From: Ruminococcus sp. AF46-10NS
Lineage (GTDB): Bacteria > Bacillota > Clostridia > Lachnospirales > Lachnospiraceae
Reading direction: 5' to 3'
Assembly (NCBI RefSeq): GCF_003474435.1
Contig: NZ_QRNF01000010.1
Coordinates: 1-64,000, forward strand
DNA length: 64,000 bases
Shown: positions 49,801-59,343 of the stretch, one piece after another
Layout: each line of letters starts with the position of its first letter
Position numbering within the stretch: the stretch's first letter is position 1
Position numbers and translations under genes: made by a program
Notes under the pieces: model-generated
Told to the model about the DNA's origin: nothing
The model's database searches: none
Seen by the model: the letters and a program-made list of their open reading frames with translations, nothing else

Positions 49801-51321
49801 AAAAGTGGAAAAACGGTCTGTGATCTCACCTTTTTCTACTTTTACAGCACCGATTTCAATGATCTTACAGGTCAGAGCCGAGAAACCAGTTGTCTCAATA
49901 TCAAAAACAACAAAATCCCCATCCAGTCTCTGGCCTTTGGAATTTGTAACCATTCCTTTCAGATCATCGACCAGATAAGCTTCCATGCCATAGAGCACCT
50001 TGAAATCAGACTCTTTCGGCACACATCCACCCCAGGCATCAAAGCAATGGTTCGCCTCCGGGAAAGACTGTACAACCCCATGGTCTGTGATGGCAATTGC
50101 CTTATGCCCCCACTCGTAGGCTCGTTTTACCAGTGCTTTTGCATCTGTGACACCATCCATATCACTCATCTTGGTATGGCAGTGCAGCTCCACTCTCTTC
50201 TGCGGACTGGTATCTGTTCTTGCTGTTGTAAAATTTGCTATTTTCTTGATTCCTGTAATATTTCCGATGGTCAGCTCACTGTCAAATCGGTCAATAGTCG
50301 TAACGCCCTTCAGTTTCAGGAAAGCTCCCTTCTTAACACTCTCTGTCACTTCCGGAACCTGTTCATTACGCAGGAACATCTTTACCACAATACTGTCTGT
50401 AAAATCTGTCACAGGAAAAATGAGAATAGTCTTTTCATTTCGGATCTCACGTTTCTCCACATCCATAACCTGACAGCGGATGATCACCTCACCCATCTCA
50501 CCGGTAATACTCTCCAGAGAGATTGGTTCTCCGTCGAAATCTCTGCCGTAAACAACATCCGGATTACTGTCTCTCCGGAATCCGAAACCGCCGCGGAAGT
50601 CGCCCTTCTGACCTTTCTGCTGCTTCTTGTCAAAAGATTTCTTCTCATTTGATTTTTCATTCTTTTTATCCCCGGAAGTTTTCTTTGTCTTTTCTTTGGA
50701 TACTTCCTCTGCTTCCGGTGCGCTCTCTTTCCCACTTGAAAGCTTCACATGCTTCAGGACATTTTCCACTTCCTGCCTGATCTGCAGGGCAGCGTTTTTC
50801 CTGTATTTGCTTTCTTTCACTTCTATGAAATCCAGATCTACCTTGAGATCCATTCCGCACCGCTCACAGAAAACCTTATGAAAATATTCCACGAGGATCT
50901 CACTTTTCTGGCGGGAGATCACAGTATCAGGAAGTTCCATATGCATGGTATCTTTTCCTGTAAAAGTGATCTTTGCCCTTCGGAACAGATTGAACTCCAG
51001 CATATTATAATTCCGAAGCTCCACTTCCATACTGGAACGGTAGCTCTCCAGGAAATTCTCCGGCGTATACTGCTCGGAAAGATGAAATTTTTCCACAACT
51101 GTAACAGTCATTGGGATTCCCGGAAAACACTGTCTCTCGATTTCATCCTCCAGGGCAAAAATATTCTTCTTATGGATCCATCTGCTGCTCTCAATATAAA
51201 CCCTCAGATGTGTCCTTCCCGGATTCATGGAAACTTTTGTCACAAACACCATGTCCAGAAGTTCTTCCAGTTCTTTCTTTACTTTCAGATGAGGAAATAC
51301 ATCAAAAAAATCCTTCTCCAT
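46832..51321 (-). pseudogene. polC: DNA polymerase III alpha subunit PolC, broken by one frameshift
   Basis: The main frame (47893-51321, 1142 residues) has an N-terminal OB region, PHP domain (RVELHCHTKMSDMDGVTDA), inserted DEDDh 3'-5' exonuclease (FVVFDIETTGFSALTCKIIE; HAVDDAA-like HHHRAVDDAACTA) and the palm with zinc site (CPNPDCKYSDFDS), stopping at FDYHPLMEIF. The frame one base over gives SIDGNLLKLDILGHDDPTMI and continues to 46832 with the fingers and C-terminus. One T is missing near 47912-47916 (CATCC for CATTCC). Repaired length is about 1496 residues. PolC is the essential replicase of Firmicutes, so this break is most likely a sequence error. Start overlaps the ispG stop (TAATG). 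Confidence 0.93.
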
Positions 51322-52385
51322 TATGACTCCTGTTCATTCCAGGAAAGAAGCTCTTCCCGAAGTGTGTTCAGAAGTTCACTCTCCGGCACTTTCTTTACCA
51401 CTTCTCCATGTTTGATCAGCAGGCCGACTCCATCTCCTCCTGCGATTCCGAGATCAGCTTCTTTCGCCTCTCCCGGACCATTTACCACACAGCCCATAAC
51501 TGCAACTTTGATATCAAGAGGAATATCCTGAACCATAGTCTCCACCTGATTTGCAAGGCCGATCAGATCGATCTTGGTTCTTCCGCAGGTAGGACAGGAA
51601 ACAACTTCCACGCCGCCTCTACGAAGTCCCAGTGTCTTAAGGATACGTCTGGCAGATTTCACTTCTTCCAGCGGTGCACCTGTCAGGGAAACACGGATGG
51701 TATCACCGATTCCCTGATACAGGATAATCCCAAGTCCAATGGCTGATTTAATATTCCCGGAATACAGAGTTCCTGCCTCTGTGATTCCTACATGAAGAGG
51801 ATACTGTGTCTGTTTTGCGATCAGTTCGTGAGCTTTCGCACACATAAGGACATCGGAAGACTTGATGCTGATCACAAGATTGTCATATCCCATCTCTTCG
51901 ATGATGTGTACCTTGTCAAGGGCACTCTCCACAAGTCCTTCTGCTGTAACACCGTGATATTTCTCCACCAGTTCTTTCTCAAGAGAACCACTGTTTACTC
52001 CTACACGGATAGGAATATTTCGCTCTTTTGCAGTATCCACCACTGCCTTGATCCGTTCTTTTGAACCGATGTTTCCCGGATTGATACGGATCTTGTCTGC
52101 GCCGTTTTCCATGGCTGCAATCGCAAGTCTGTAATCAAAATGAATATCTGCAACAAGCGGAATATGGATCTGTTTCTTGATCTGAGATAAAGCCTTCGCA
52201 GCTTCCATAGTAGGAACTGCACAGCGGATAATATCACAGCCTGCTTTTTCCAGGGAAAGTATCTGCGCAACGGTTGCCTCCACATCTTCAGTTTTTGTAT
52301 TGGTCATGGACTGGATCAGAACCGGGTTGCCTCCTCCAATGACACGATTTCCGATTTTTATTACTTTTGTATGATCTCTGTACAT
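51321..52385 (-). CDS. ispG: 4-hydroxy-3-methylbut-2-enyl diphosphate synthase IspG
   Basis: A 354-residue enzyme of the MEP isoprenoid pathway that converts MEcPP to HMBPP. TIM barrel (VLIQSMTNTKTEDVEATVAQ; VADIHFDYRLAIAAMENGAD; RINPGNIG) and a C-terminal [4Fe-4S] domain with cysteines in VSCPTCGRT and VMGCVVNGPGEA. The ispG-polC order is conserved in Firmicutes. Start follows AGAGGAG. Confidence 0.96.
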   Translation of the reverse strand: MYRDHTKVIKIGNRVIGGGNPVLIQSMTNTKTEDVEATVAQILSLEKAGCDIIRCAVPTMEAAKALSQIKKQIHIPLVADIHFDYRLAIAAMENGADKIRINPGNIGSKERIKAVVDTAKERNIPIRVGVNSGSLEKELVEKYHGVTAEGLVESALDKVHIIEEMGYDNLVISIKSSDVLMCAKAHELIAKQTQYPLHVGITEAGTLYSGNIKSAIGLGIILYQGIGDTIRVSLTGAPLEEVKSARRILKTLGLRRGGVEVVSCPTCGRTKIDLIGLANQVETMVQDIPLDIKVAVMGCVVNGPGEAKEADLGIAGGDGVGLLIKHGEVVKKVPESELLNTLREELLSWNEQES

Positions 52386-52408
52386 AAAAAATCTCCTCTA
52401 TTAATCTT

Positions 52409-52441
52409 GAAAGGCAGGTGTTTCTGAACGCCCTGCCTTTC
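52409..52441. terminator. Hairpin between telA and ispG
   Basis: GAAAGGCAGG pairs perfectly with CCTGCCTTTC around a 13-base loop; likely ends the telA transcript. Confidence 0.65.
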
Positions 52442-52470
52442 TTTTCCATATAATTATCAGCAATATTTTT

Positions 52471-53619
52471 TCAGTGCCGGATCTCCAGCAGTTTTGATTT
52501 CAGTTCATTCTCCATGCGTCTCATATCTGCCTCTGCAGCCTGGCGTTTCACCCTGCCTTCCTGTTGGATTTTCATCACATCATCCAGAGTCTGGATCAGC
52601 TGCTGATTGGTCTGCCTGAGAGTCTCAATATCCACGATTCCTCTCTCTGCTTCTCTGGCTGTTTCCACAGATGCAAGATGAAGAGTTTCCGCATTCTTCT
52701 TTAAGAGTTCATTGGTAAGGTCTGTAACCTGACGCTGTGCCTGAGCTGCTTCTGTGGAATGGGCAATTCCAAGTGCCAGAACCATCTGGCTCTTCCAGAG
52801 CGGAATGGTGTTCACGATGGTTGTCTGGATCTTCTCGATCATTGTTGTATCATTATTCTGGATCATACGGATCTGCGGTGCAGTCTGCATGGAAATCGTT
52901 CTGGTAAGTTCCAGATCATGAAGCTTTTTTTCAAATCTGCCGCATTTATTCTCCAGATCACTGGCAGCCTGTGCATCCTCAGGAAAACCGCTTGTGGCTG
53001 CTTTCTGCTGAAGCTCACGAAGCTGTCCGTCGCGGACTGCCTGAAGTTTCTTTTTGCCCGCAAGGATATACATAGAAAGCTCTTTAAAGTATGCCAGGTT
53101 CTGGTCATACATCTTATCCAGAACTGCCGAATCCTTCATCAGACGCATCTGATGCTGTTCCAGTGTCTCCGTGATCTTCGCCACATTTCCTTCGGCCTTG
53201 GTATAACGGTTCTTCAGTGTATCCACCCTGGCTGTCTGCTTCTTAAAAAAGCCAAACAAGCCTTTCTCCTCGGCAGCATCAAAATCTTTCAGCTCTCCTA
53301 CCACGCTTGCCAGAAGATCTCCAACTTCCCCAAGATCCTGTGTCCGTACATTCTCAAGTGCAGCATCTGAAAAATCTGCCATCTTCTTCTGGGTTCCTGC
53401 TCCAAACTGCAGGATCTGGTTTGTATTCCCAATATCGATCTTTGCAGCAAAATCATCCACCATCTTCTGTTCCTGTGGGGAAAGCACCGGTTCCTCGATT
53501 GCCGGCTCTTCTGTTTTCTCAGGTTCTTTCGCTGTGACTTCTTCTTTCTCATCTGTGAGATCCGGTTCCAGTGTCAGTACCGGAGCTTCTGCTTCAAAAT
53601 CTTTAAATTCTTCTCCCAT
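52471..53619 (-). CDS. TelA/KlaA-family (toxic anion resistance-like) protein
   Basis: A 382-residue cytoplasmic, almost wholly helical protein: acidic N-terminal tail of about 70 residues, then IDIGNTNQILQFGAGTQKKM, GEVGDLLASVVGELKDFDAA, LFGFFKKQTARVDTLKNRY and a coiled-coil C-terminus. This is the TelA family, named for tellurite resistance plasmids; in Firmicutes it affects susceptibility to antimicrobials and wall-active agents. ATG at 53619 follows TTAGGAGAG. It follows an XpaC-like gene, the usual partner. Confidence 0.9.
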   Translation of the reverse strand: MGEEFKDFEAEAPVLTLEPDLTDEKEEVTAKEPEKTEEPAIEEPVLSPQEQKMVDDFAAKIDIGNTNQILQFGAGTQKKMADFSDAALENVRTQDLGEVGDLLASVVGELKDFDAAEEKGLFGFFKKQTARVDTLKNRYTKAEGNVAKITETLEQHQMRLMKDSAVLDKMYDQNLAYFKELSMYILAGKKKLQAVRDGQLRELQQKAATSGFPEDAQAASDLENKCGRFEKKLHDLELTRTISMQTAPQIRMIQNNDTTMIEKIQTTIVNTIPLWKSQMVLALGIAHSTEAAQAQRQVTDLTNELLKKNAETLHLASVETAREAERGIVDIETLRQTNQQLIQTLDDVMKIQQEGRVKRQAAEADMRRMENELKSKLLEIRH

Positions 53620-53731
53620 AAGCTCTCCTAAATCATTTATCCATACATAACAGTTCAAACTCAGGATAGCACTTCTGCCATCCTGATCACTCTGTTTTTG
53701 TTTCCGCCCGGCTTCCTGCCATCAATGGCAT

Positions 53732-54967
53732 TTATTTCTGTGCAGCTTCCTGCTTCATCTTTTCAAAATCATCTTCCGTCAGGCCTTCCTGCGCAAGAAC
53801 TGTATGTAACACAGAAATATCTGTAGATACATCCCAGGCTGTATCGCGAAAAATAGAATCCAGAATCTTTTCGAATGCAACATTCAATGTATCGATCGTA
53901 TCCTCGATCTCACGCTTGGAGGCTGAAATATTCTCACCCTGGACCGGCTGCCTGTCCATATCTTCATAGGCATCCAGAAGCTTCACAGTCATCGGCAGAT
54001 AATAATCCATCAGTTTCCTGAGATCCGGGATCACCTCCGGGTGCTCTCCTGCACGCTCAAAAATCTTCTGAACGATCAGTTCCATTCTGGATATCTTCGC
54101 AGAAATCTCTTCTCCAGGGATCGCGTCGTTGCTTTCTCTGATCTTCACCAGAAATTCATTGCCTTTTTTAAGAACGTCCTGTGCTTCCGGGCTCATATTC
54201 TCTTCAAGCTGTACCTTAGGATCAGCTTCCTGCTTGCGAAGTTCCAGCTGCTTCTGTGTTTCCTGGTATTGCTGATATGTCTCATTGCTGGTGATCAGAC
54301 AGGTCTCCTGGGCATCTACATGGCCTTCCAGAAACCATCCTTTGGCGATCATACGGCTGATATCTTTTTTTACATATTTTTCCGGTTTTCCTACTGCCAG
54401 GGCAAGCTTCCGGAAATTACAATATGTATGATCTCCCAGTTCCTTAATATATTTCTGAAAACGTCCCAGTCTTCCAAGCCGTTTCGTTCCGGCCCCAAGA
54501 AGTACTCCACCCCCTGCTGCACCTGTGCACATCACTCCAAGCACACCTGCTGCAAGTGCTCCACTGTGGCCAAGTCCCATCCAGATCAGAAGCACCATGG
54601 CACCAAGTCCCATTCCGCTTAAAAGAATACCTCCGGAAACCGCCATCATCATGCCCTTCAGATTCTCGCCTGTTGTCTTGCCGTAAAGAAGCTCTGTCTG
54701 TTTCTTCGCAGCTTGTTCCCTGGCCTTCTTATTCCGTCCGTAATAAGGATTCTGATAAGTGTAGCTGTTCTTCCTGTAGTTCGGGTCATTGGCCGGATCA
54801 AATACAGAATTCATAGCATTTTTCAATGCTTCGCTTCCTGAATCAATTGCCTTGTTCACAGTCTGATTAATGGTACGGCTCAGCTCATGATAGCTGTTGG
54901 AATTTACCGCATTATCTACAATGTTCTGAATCTTTTTTCCAAGATCCTCAAATTCATGATTGTCCAT
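53732..54967 (-). CDS. XpaC-like (5-bromo-4-chloroindolyl phosphate hydrolysis) membrane protein
   Basis: 411 residues: N-terminal helical region (EDLGKKIQNIVDNAVNSNSY), a Tyr/Asn-rich stretch, two transmembrane helices (MMAVSGGILLSGMGLGAMVL; GALAAGVLGVMCTGAAGGGV), a small winged-helix-like part (KYVKKDISRMIAKGWFLEGH) and a C-terminal helical XpaC domain. XpaC and TelA genes regularly pair; the name reflects an old indicator phenotype and not a proven enzyme. ATG at 54967 follows TGGAGGAAAA. Confidence 0.82.
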   Translation of the reverse strand: MDNHEFEDLGKKIQNIVDNAVNSNSYHELSRTINQTVNKAIDSGSEALKNAMNSVFDPANDPNYRKNSYTYQNPYYGRNKKAREQAAKKQTELLYGKTTGENLKGMMMAVSGGILLSGMGLGAMVLLIWMGLGHSGALAAGVLGVMCTGAAGGGVLLGAGTKRLGRLGRFQKYIKELGDHTYCNFRKLALAVGKPEKYVKKDISRMIAKGWFLEGHVDAQETCLITSNETYQQYQETQKQLELRKQEADPKVQLEENMSPEAQDVLKKGNEFLVKIRESNDAIPGEEISAKISRMELIVQKIFERAGEHPEVIPDLRKLMDYYLPMTVKLLDAYEDMDRQPVQGENISASKREIEDTIDTLNVAFEKILDSIFRDTAWDVSTDISVLHTVLAQEGLTEDDFEKMKQEAAQK

Positions 54968-55062
54968 TTTTTCCTCCAGTCCATAGATATTTTTATTATA
55001 GCGAACTCCTGTAAAAATTACAAGAGAATGCAAAAAAGGAATAAAAAATTCAATTTTGCCTA

Positions 55063-55091
55063 TTGAAGTTAGTACGTAAAAGTTTTACAAT
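55063..55091 (+). promoter_or_regulatory. Promoter of ilvE
   Basis: TTGAAG (55063-55068), 17-base spacer, TACAAT (55086-55091). No CodY box is seen beside it. Confidence 0.65.
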
Positions 55092-55129
55092 GGTAAAAAG
55101 TAAAAATTCTCAAACGGAGGAATATCGTC

Positions 55130-56155
55130 ATGGAAAAAAAGAACATTGACTGGTCCAGCATCGGATTCAGCTACATGCCAACCGACTACAGATATGTATC
55201 TAATTTTAAAGATGGAAAATGGGATGAGGGTACTTTAAGCACAGATCCTAACATCGTACTTAATGAGTGTGCTGGTGTACTTCAGTATTCACAGAGCGTA
55301 TTCGAAGGACTGAAAGCTTACACAACAGAAGACGGACGTATTGTTACATTCCGTCCTGACCTGAACGCAGAGCGTATTGCTGCTTCTGCTGCAAGACTTG
55401 AAATGCCGGTATTCCCGAAAGAGAGATTTATCGACGCTGTTAACCAGGTAGTTAAGGCTAATGCTGCATGGGTTCCTCCATATGGCTCAGGTGCAACACT
55501 TTACCTTCGCCCTTACATGTTTGGTTCCAACGCTGTAATCGGCGTTAAACCGGCTGATGAATATCAGTTCCGTATCCTTACAACACCGGTTGGCCCGTAC
55601 TTCAAAGGCGGTGCAAAACCGATCACGATCCGTGTCAGCGACTTTGACCGTGCTGCACCTTGCGGAACAGGTAACATCAAAGCTGGCCTTAACTACGCAA
55701 TGAGCCTTCATGCAATCGTAGATGCTCACAAACAGGGCTTTGACGAGAACATGTACCTTGATCCTAAGACTCGTACTAAAGTTGAGGAGACAGGCGGAGC
55801 GAACTTCATCTTTGTAACAAAAGACGGCAAGGTTGTAACGCCGAAATCTGACAGCATCCTTCCTTCCATCACACGTCGTTCCCTGATCTACGTTGCAAAA
55901 GAGTACCTTGGTCTGGAAGCTGAGGAACGTGAGATCTACTTCGATGAAGTTAAAGATTTCGCAGAGTGCGGTCTTTGCGGTACTGCTGCTGTTATCTCTC
56001 CAGTCGGAAAGATCAACGACCATGGCAAAGAGATCTGTTTCCCAAGCGGAATGGAAAAGATGGGACCGGTTATTCAGAAACTGTACGACACACTGACAGG
56101 CATCCAGATGGGACGCATCGAAGCTCCGGAGGGATGGATCCACGTAATCGAGTAA
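55130..56155 (+). CDS. ilvE: Branched-chain amino acid aminotransferase
   Basis: A 341-residue class IV PLP aminotransferase of the longer BCAT type. It carries QSVFEGLKAYTTEDGRIVTF, YGSGATLYLRPYMFGSNAVI, the PLP-Lys region TGNIKAGLNYAMSLHA, EETGGANFIFV and CGLCGTAAVISPVG. It makes the final step of Leu, Ile and Val synthesis. Codon use is more biased than in its neighbours, a sign of strong expression. Start follows ACGGAGG; a terminator follows. Confidence 0.96.
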   Translation: MEKKNIDWSSIGFSYMPTDYRYVSNFKDGKWDEGTLSTDPNIVLNECAGVLQYSQSVFEGLKAYTTEDGRIVTFRPDLNAERIAASAARLEMPVFPKERFIDAVNQVVKANAAWVPPYGSGATLYLRPYMFGSNAVIGVKPADEYQFRILTTPVGPYFKGGAKPITIRVSDFDRAAPCGTGNIKAGLNYAMSLHAIVDAHKQGFDENMYLDPKTRTKVEETGGANFIFVTKDGKVVTPKSDSILPSITRRSLIYVAKEYLGLEAEEREIYFDEVKDFAECGLCGTAAVISPVGKINDHGKEICFPSGMEKMGPVIQKLYDTLTGIQMGRIEAPEGWIHVIE

Positions 56156-56187
56156 TCGTACTTTTTTAATCAGATAGTACTTTTAAG

Positions 56188-56226
56188 ACAGGCTGTTTAT
56201 ATCAGATAAGCAGCCTGTTTTTTCAG
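56188..56226 (+). terminator. Terminator of ilvE
   Basis: ACAGGCTG pairs with CAGCCTGT, extended by weak inner pairs and followed by TTTTTTC. Confidence 0.85.
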
Positions 56227-56384
56227 TTACTGTATCAGAATTTCATCTTTATATTCACAAAATGCACCACAGTCTGATATTAATATACCGACTCCAAAAG
56301 TCTGACCTAAACTCTAACGCTTGGAAGTCATCTCATAATATCCACTCCGCGGTGCATTTCTCTTTGATATTGATTCACTCAATA

Positions 56385-56879
56385 TTATTTATTCTTTCTC
56401 TCATATTTCACAAATGCATACTCCAGATCAAAATATGTCTGCTCATCACTCTCTGCTGTGATCTCCCACTCAGGATCCTCGTCCAGATTCGGGAAATGTG
56501 CATCTGCCTCATATGCAAAATCGATCTTCGTTACGTGTGCTACATCACAGTACGGCAGCATCTGTTTGTAAATGCTGTCTCCGCCGATGCAGTATACATT
56601 CTCAGACGGATATTTCTCCACTTCTTTCAGAGCTTCCTCAATACTGTGCACGACCACTGCATCTTTTACCTGATAATCTTTGTTTCCTGTGATAACAATA
56701 TTAGTTCTGTTCTTAAGAGGAAGTCCGTTGGGAAAAGATTCCAGAGTCTTTCTTCCCATAACAACTACTTTGCCTGTAGTCTCCTCGCGGAACATTTTCA
56801 TATCTGCAGGGATACTGACCAGAAGCTGATTATTCCTTCCGATTCCCCAGTTCTTATCTGCTGCAACAATAATATTCAT
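56385..56879 (-). CDS. folA: Dihydrofolate reductase
   Basis: A 164-residue DHFR of standard length: IIVAADKNWGIGRNNQLLVS, MKMFREETTGKVVVMGRKTL ESFP, NRTNIVIT, and YCIGGDSIYKQMLPYCDVAH. It regenerates tetrahydrofolate, which thymidylate synthase encoded just upstream oxidises. ATG at 56879 follows AGAAAGGAA; the in-frame start at 56903 is less likely. Confidence 0.96.
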   Translation of the reverse strand: MNIIVAADKNWGIGRNNQLLVSIPADMKMFREETTGKVVVMGRKTLESFPNGLPLKNRTNIVITGNKDYQVKDAVVVHSIEEALKEVEKYPSENVYCIGGDSIYKQMLPYCDVAHVTKIDFAYEADAHFPNLDEDPEWEITAESDEQTYFDLEYAFVKYERKNK

Positions 56880-56913
56880 ATCTGATTCCTTTCTAATGTC
56901 CAATATTGTTTAT

Positions 56914-57762
56914 TTATACTGCGATCGGAATATTTTTGATCTGCGGCCAGGTCTCATAGTTCTCCACGATCAGATCATCCGTTGTAAACTTGTAGAAATC
57001 TTTTACATCCGGGTTCAGCTTAACTGTTGGTGCAGGATATGGTTTCCTTGAGATCAGCTCCTTGATCACCGGGATATGTCTGTCATAAATATGGCAGTCA
57101 GCGATCACATGGACAAGCTCTCCTGCCTCCATATCACAAGCCTGGGCGATCATCATAAGAAGCAGGGAATACTGACATACATTCCAGTTATTGGCAGCCA
57201 GGATATCCTGGGATCTCTGATTCAGCACTGCATTCAGAACCAGCTTGTCTTTATCCGGTTCTTTGGTAACATTGAAAGTCATGGAATATGCACAAGGATA
57301 AAGATTCATCTCATGAAGATCCTGATGTACATAAATATTAGTCATGATCCTCCTGCTGTACGGATTGTTCTTAAGATCAAAAAGTACACGGTCAACCTGA
57401 TCCATCATTCCCTCTTTATACTGATGCTTCACACCCAGCTGATAACCGTAGGCTTTTCCGATGGAACCGTTCTCATCGGCCCAGCTGTCCCAGATATGGC
57501 TGTGAAGATCATGGATATTGTTGGATTTCTGCTGCCAGATCCATAAGATCTCATCCATGGCACTCTTTAAAGCTGTTCTTCTTAAAGTCAGTGCCGGAAA
57601 TTCTTTACGCAGGTCATAGCGATTCACAACCCCAAATCTCTTGATGGTATAAGCCGGAGTTCCATCCTCCCACACCGGACGGACCTTCTCCCCCTCTGTA
57701 CTGGTACCGTTCTCTATTACATCTTTACACATGTTAATAAATATATTATCTGCAAGACTCAT
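56914..57762 (-). CDS. thyA: Thymidylate synthase
   Basis: A 282-residue ThyA: IKRFGVVNRYDLRKEFPALT, EILWIWQQKSNNIHDL, WADENGSIGKAYGYQLG, catalytic Cys in LYPCAYSMTFNV, and LNQRSQDILAANNWNVCQYS. It methylates dUMP with methylene-THF. Forms an operon with folA, 34 bp apart. Start follows GGGAGGAATCGG. Confidence 0.96.
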   Translation of the reverse strand: MSLADNIFINMCKDVIENGTSTEGEKVRPVWEDGTPAYTIKRFGVVNRYDLRKEFPALTLRRTALKSAMDEILWIWQQKSNNIHDLHSHIWDSWADENGSIGKAYGYQLGVKHQYKEGMMDQVDRVLFDLKNNPYSRRIMTNIYVHQDLHEMNLYPCAYSMTFNVTKEPDKDKLVLNAVLNQRSQDILAANNWNVCQYSLLLMMIAQACDMEAGELVHVIADCHIYDRHIPVIKELISRKPYPAPTVKLNPDVKDFYKFTTDDLIVENYETWPQIKNIPIAV

Positions 57763-58097
57763 TCACCGATTCCTCCCTTATTCTGCTTTTATCTTTCGGA
57801 TATTTAATTTTTTCACGCTTAAAATACCCCTGGAATTTATTTTCTATTCTAACACAATTCTTCCATTAATGTCTACATGGCTGTGTAAGAACTGGCAATG
57901 TTACTGTTCACTCCGTTCTCAGTAACACGCTTCGCGATGCACAGAATTTATGCTGATCGCATAAATTCGCGCGGTATGTCTCGGGTTTTCTGTGACCTTC
58001 GCTCACCAAAAACACCTCGCGGGATATTACCAGTGAACAGTAGTCTGGCAATTCCTAAAATAATCAGTTTTCTTCTTTCCTCTGGACATTCCTCTGC
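57763..58097. other. Gene-free stretch carrying an inverted-repeat element
   Basis: The first 120 bp are AT-rich thyA upstream DNA. The rest is taken up by the structured element described next. No coding frame is convincing. Confidence 0.5.
57892..58054. repeat. Compact inverted-repeat element of about 160 bp
   Basis: Bounded by ACTGTTCAC (57903-57911) and its reverse complement GTGAACAGT (58033-58041), extended imperfectly by GGCAAT/ATTCC-side matches. Inside are GTTACTG/CAGTAAC, a perfect stem GAATTTATGC, TGATC, GCATAAATTC (57941-57965), and GC-rich arms around CGCG. It has the look of a MITE-like or BIME-like dispersed repeat. GTTGCTGTTCAC near 30410 may be a fragment of the same family. 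Confidence 0.55.
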
Positions 58098-58649
58098 ATG
58101 AGTGCTATATTAAGAGCCATGAAAATACTGATTACATTATTAAAACCATTTTCTTTTGCACCTGCGATCCTGATGATGTGTGTGATCTATTCCTTTTCCG
58201 CACAGACCGGAGAAGCTTCCGGGGAATTGAGCTACAAAATCAGCTATCAGATCGTAGAAACCAAAAACGAAATACTCGCCACGGAAAAAAGTCCTGATCA
58301 GCTTTCCCAGGACGCTTCAGGAATTGAGTTTTATGTCCGCAAGGCAGCTCACATGACTGAATACTGTCTTCTGGCTATCTCCATCTCCTTCCCGCTTTAT
58401 GTTTACGGAGTCCGGGGAATCTGGCTGATGCTTCTTGCAGGAATCGTATGCGTGGGATTTGCAGGTCTGGATGAATATCACCAGTCTTTTGTCGATGCCC
58501 GCGGTCCATCTGTACGAGATGTGGGTATTGACAGCTGCGGTGCGCTGATCGGAATTTTGCTGGTACAGGCATTCTGCTGGTCCACCCTCCATACCCCTGG
58601 CAGAAAAAAGTCCCGAAAAAAACGCCGGAAAACAAGAAAACGAAAATAA
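58098..58649 (+). CDS. VanZ-like membrane protein
   Basis: 183 residues with four transmembrane helices (FAPAILMMCVIYSFSAQTGE; YCLLAISISFPLYVYGV; IWLMLLAGIVCVGFAG; DSCGALIGILLVQAF) and the VanZ-family signature FYVRKAAHMTEYCLLA, GLDEYHQSFVDARGPSVRDV GID. VanZ relatives alter teicoplanin and polymyxin-type susceptibility in some hosts; the molecular role is unsettled. The C-terminus is very basic (KKSRKKRRKTRKRK). An internal ATG at 58119 may be the true start; neither has a strong ribosome site. Confidence 0.82.
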   Translation: MSAILRAMKILITLLKPFSFAPAILMMCVIYSFSAQTGEASGELSYKISYQIVETKNEILATEKSPDQLSQDASGIEFYVRKAAHMTEYCLLAISISFPLYVYGVRGIWLMLLAGIVCVGFAGLDEYHQSFVDARGPSVRDVGIDSCGALIGILLVQAFCWSTLHTPGRKKSRKKRRKTRKRK

Positions 58650-58811
58650 ACAAAAGCCGGGATATCCTGGCAGAGAAGATATAAATAATCTCTGCCGGAT
58701 ATCCCGGCTTTCTATATTGCTGCTATATCGTATTTGTGCAGATCCTGCACGCATTCTATTCCGCTACATACTCACGAACGAAATCATTTTTTACCTTTCC
58801 CATTCCTCATA

Positions 58812-59255
58812 TCACTCTGCAGAACTGTCAGCACCTTTCTCACTTGCCTCTTCCGTCTCATTCTCCTCAGCATCATCCAGATTCTCAGCCAGATGTGCTC
58901 TCTCTGAGATAGACATTTTCTTCTTTGCTTTTTCCTCGATCATTTTTCTTGCTGCTGTTTCCTGCTCGGATGCTTTCTCCGCACCTGCTTTAGCCAGATT
59001 GCGGACAGCTTTTATAAGAAGCACAGCACCGATCACAATAAAAATGCCGCCTGCTACCAGAAATCCTTTACTTGCATCATCTGTTCCTTTGATGATTCCT
59101 TCACACAGGCGATAGCCTGTATACACAAGATAACCGCCTGCAAAGATCCACAGAAGGCTTCTTCTTGCAGGAGACTCTTCCTGTACAGGACTCTCATTCT
59201 GTGTAGCTTCAGTCTTCTGCTTTACCTCGTTATTTTCATCTTTGATTTCTTCCAT
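58812..59255 (-). CDS. Uncharacterised two-helix membrane protein with charged tails
   Basis: 147 residues: acidic, Glu/Gln-rich N-terminus (EEIKDENNEVKQKTEATQNE), two transmembrane helices (LLWIFAGGYLVYTGYRLCEG; GFLVAGGIFIVIGAVLLI) and a long charged helical tail ending in Glu-rich sequence. No family recognised. Start ATG follows AGAAAGGAT. It follows malQ upstream by 88 bp on the same strand. Confidence 0.65.
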   Translation of the reverse strand: MEEIKDENNEVKQKTEATQNESPVQEESPARRSLLWIFAGGYLVYTGYRLCEGIIKGTDDASKGFLVAGGIFIVIGAVLLIKAVRNLAKAGAEKASEQETAARKMIEEKAKKKMSISERAHLAENLDDAEENETEEASEKGADSSAE

Positions 59256-59343
59256 GATATACTTTTATCCTTTCTGTGGAACAGACATCTCCACTTCACT
59301 GCCATATTTGCTCATAACAAATCAGACATTTATATTCAGCTGC

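Noticed and set aside
55034..55129. T-box or CodY control of ilvE
   Set aside because: The leader is under 40 bases from the predicted start and has no T-box sequence or AATTTTCWGAAAATT match.
57892..58054. CRISPR-like repeats
   Set aside because: Repeats are inverted, not direct with even spacers, and no cas genes occur anywhere in the window.
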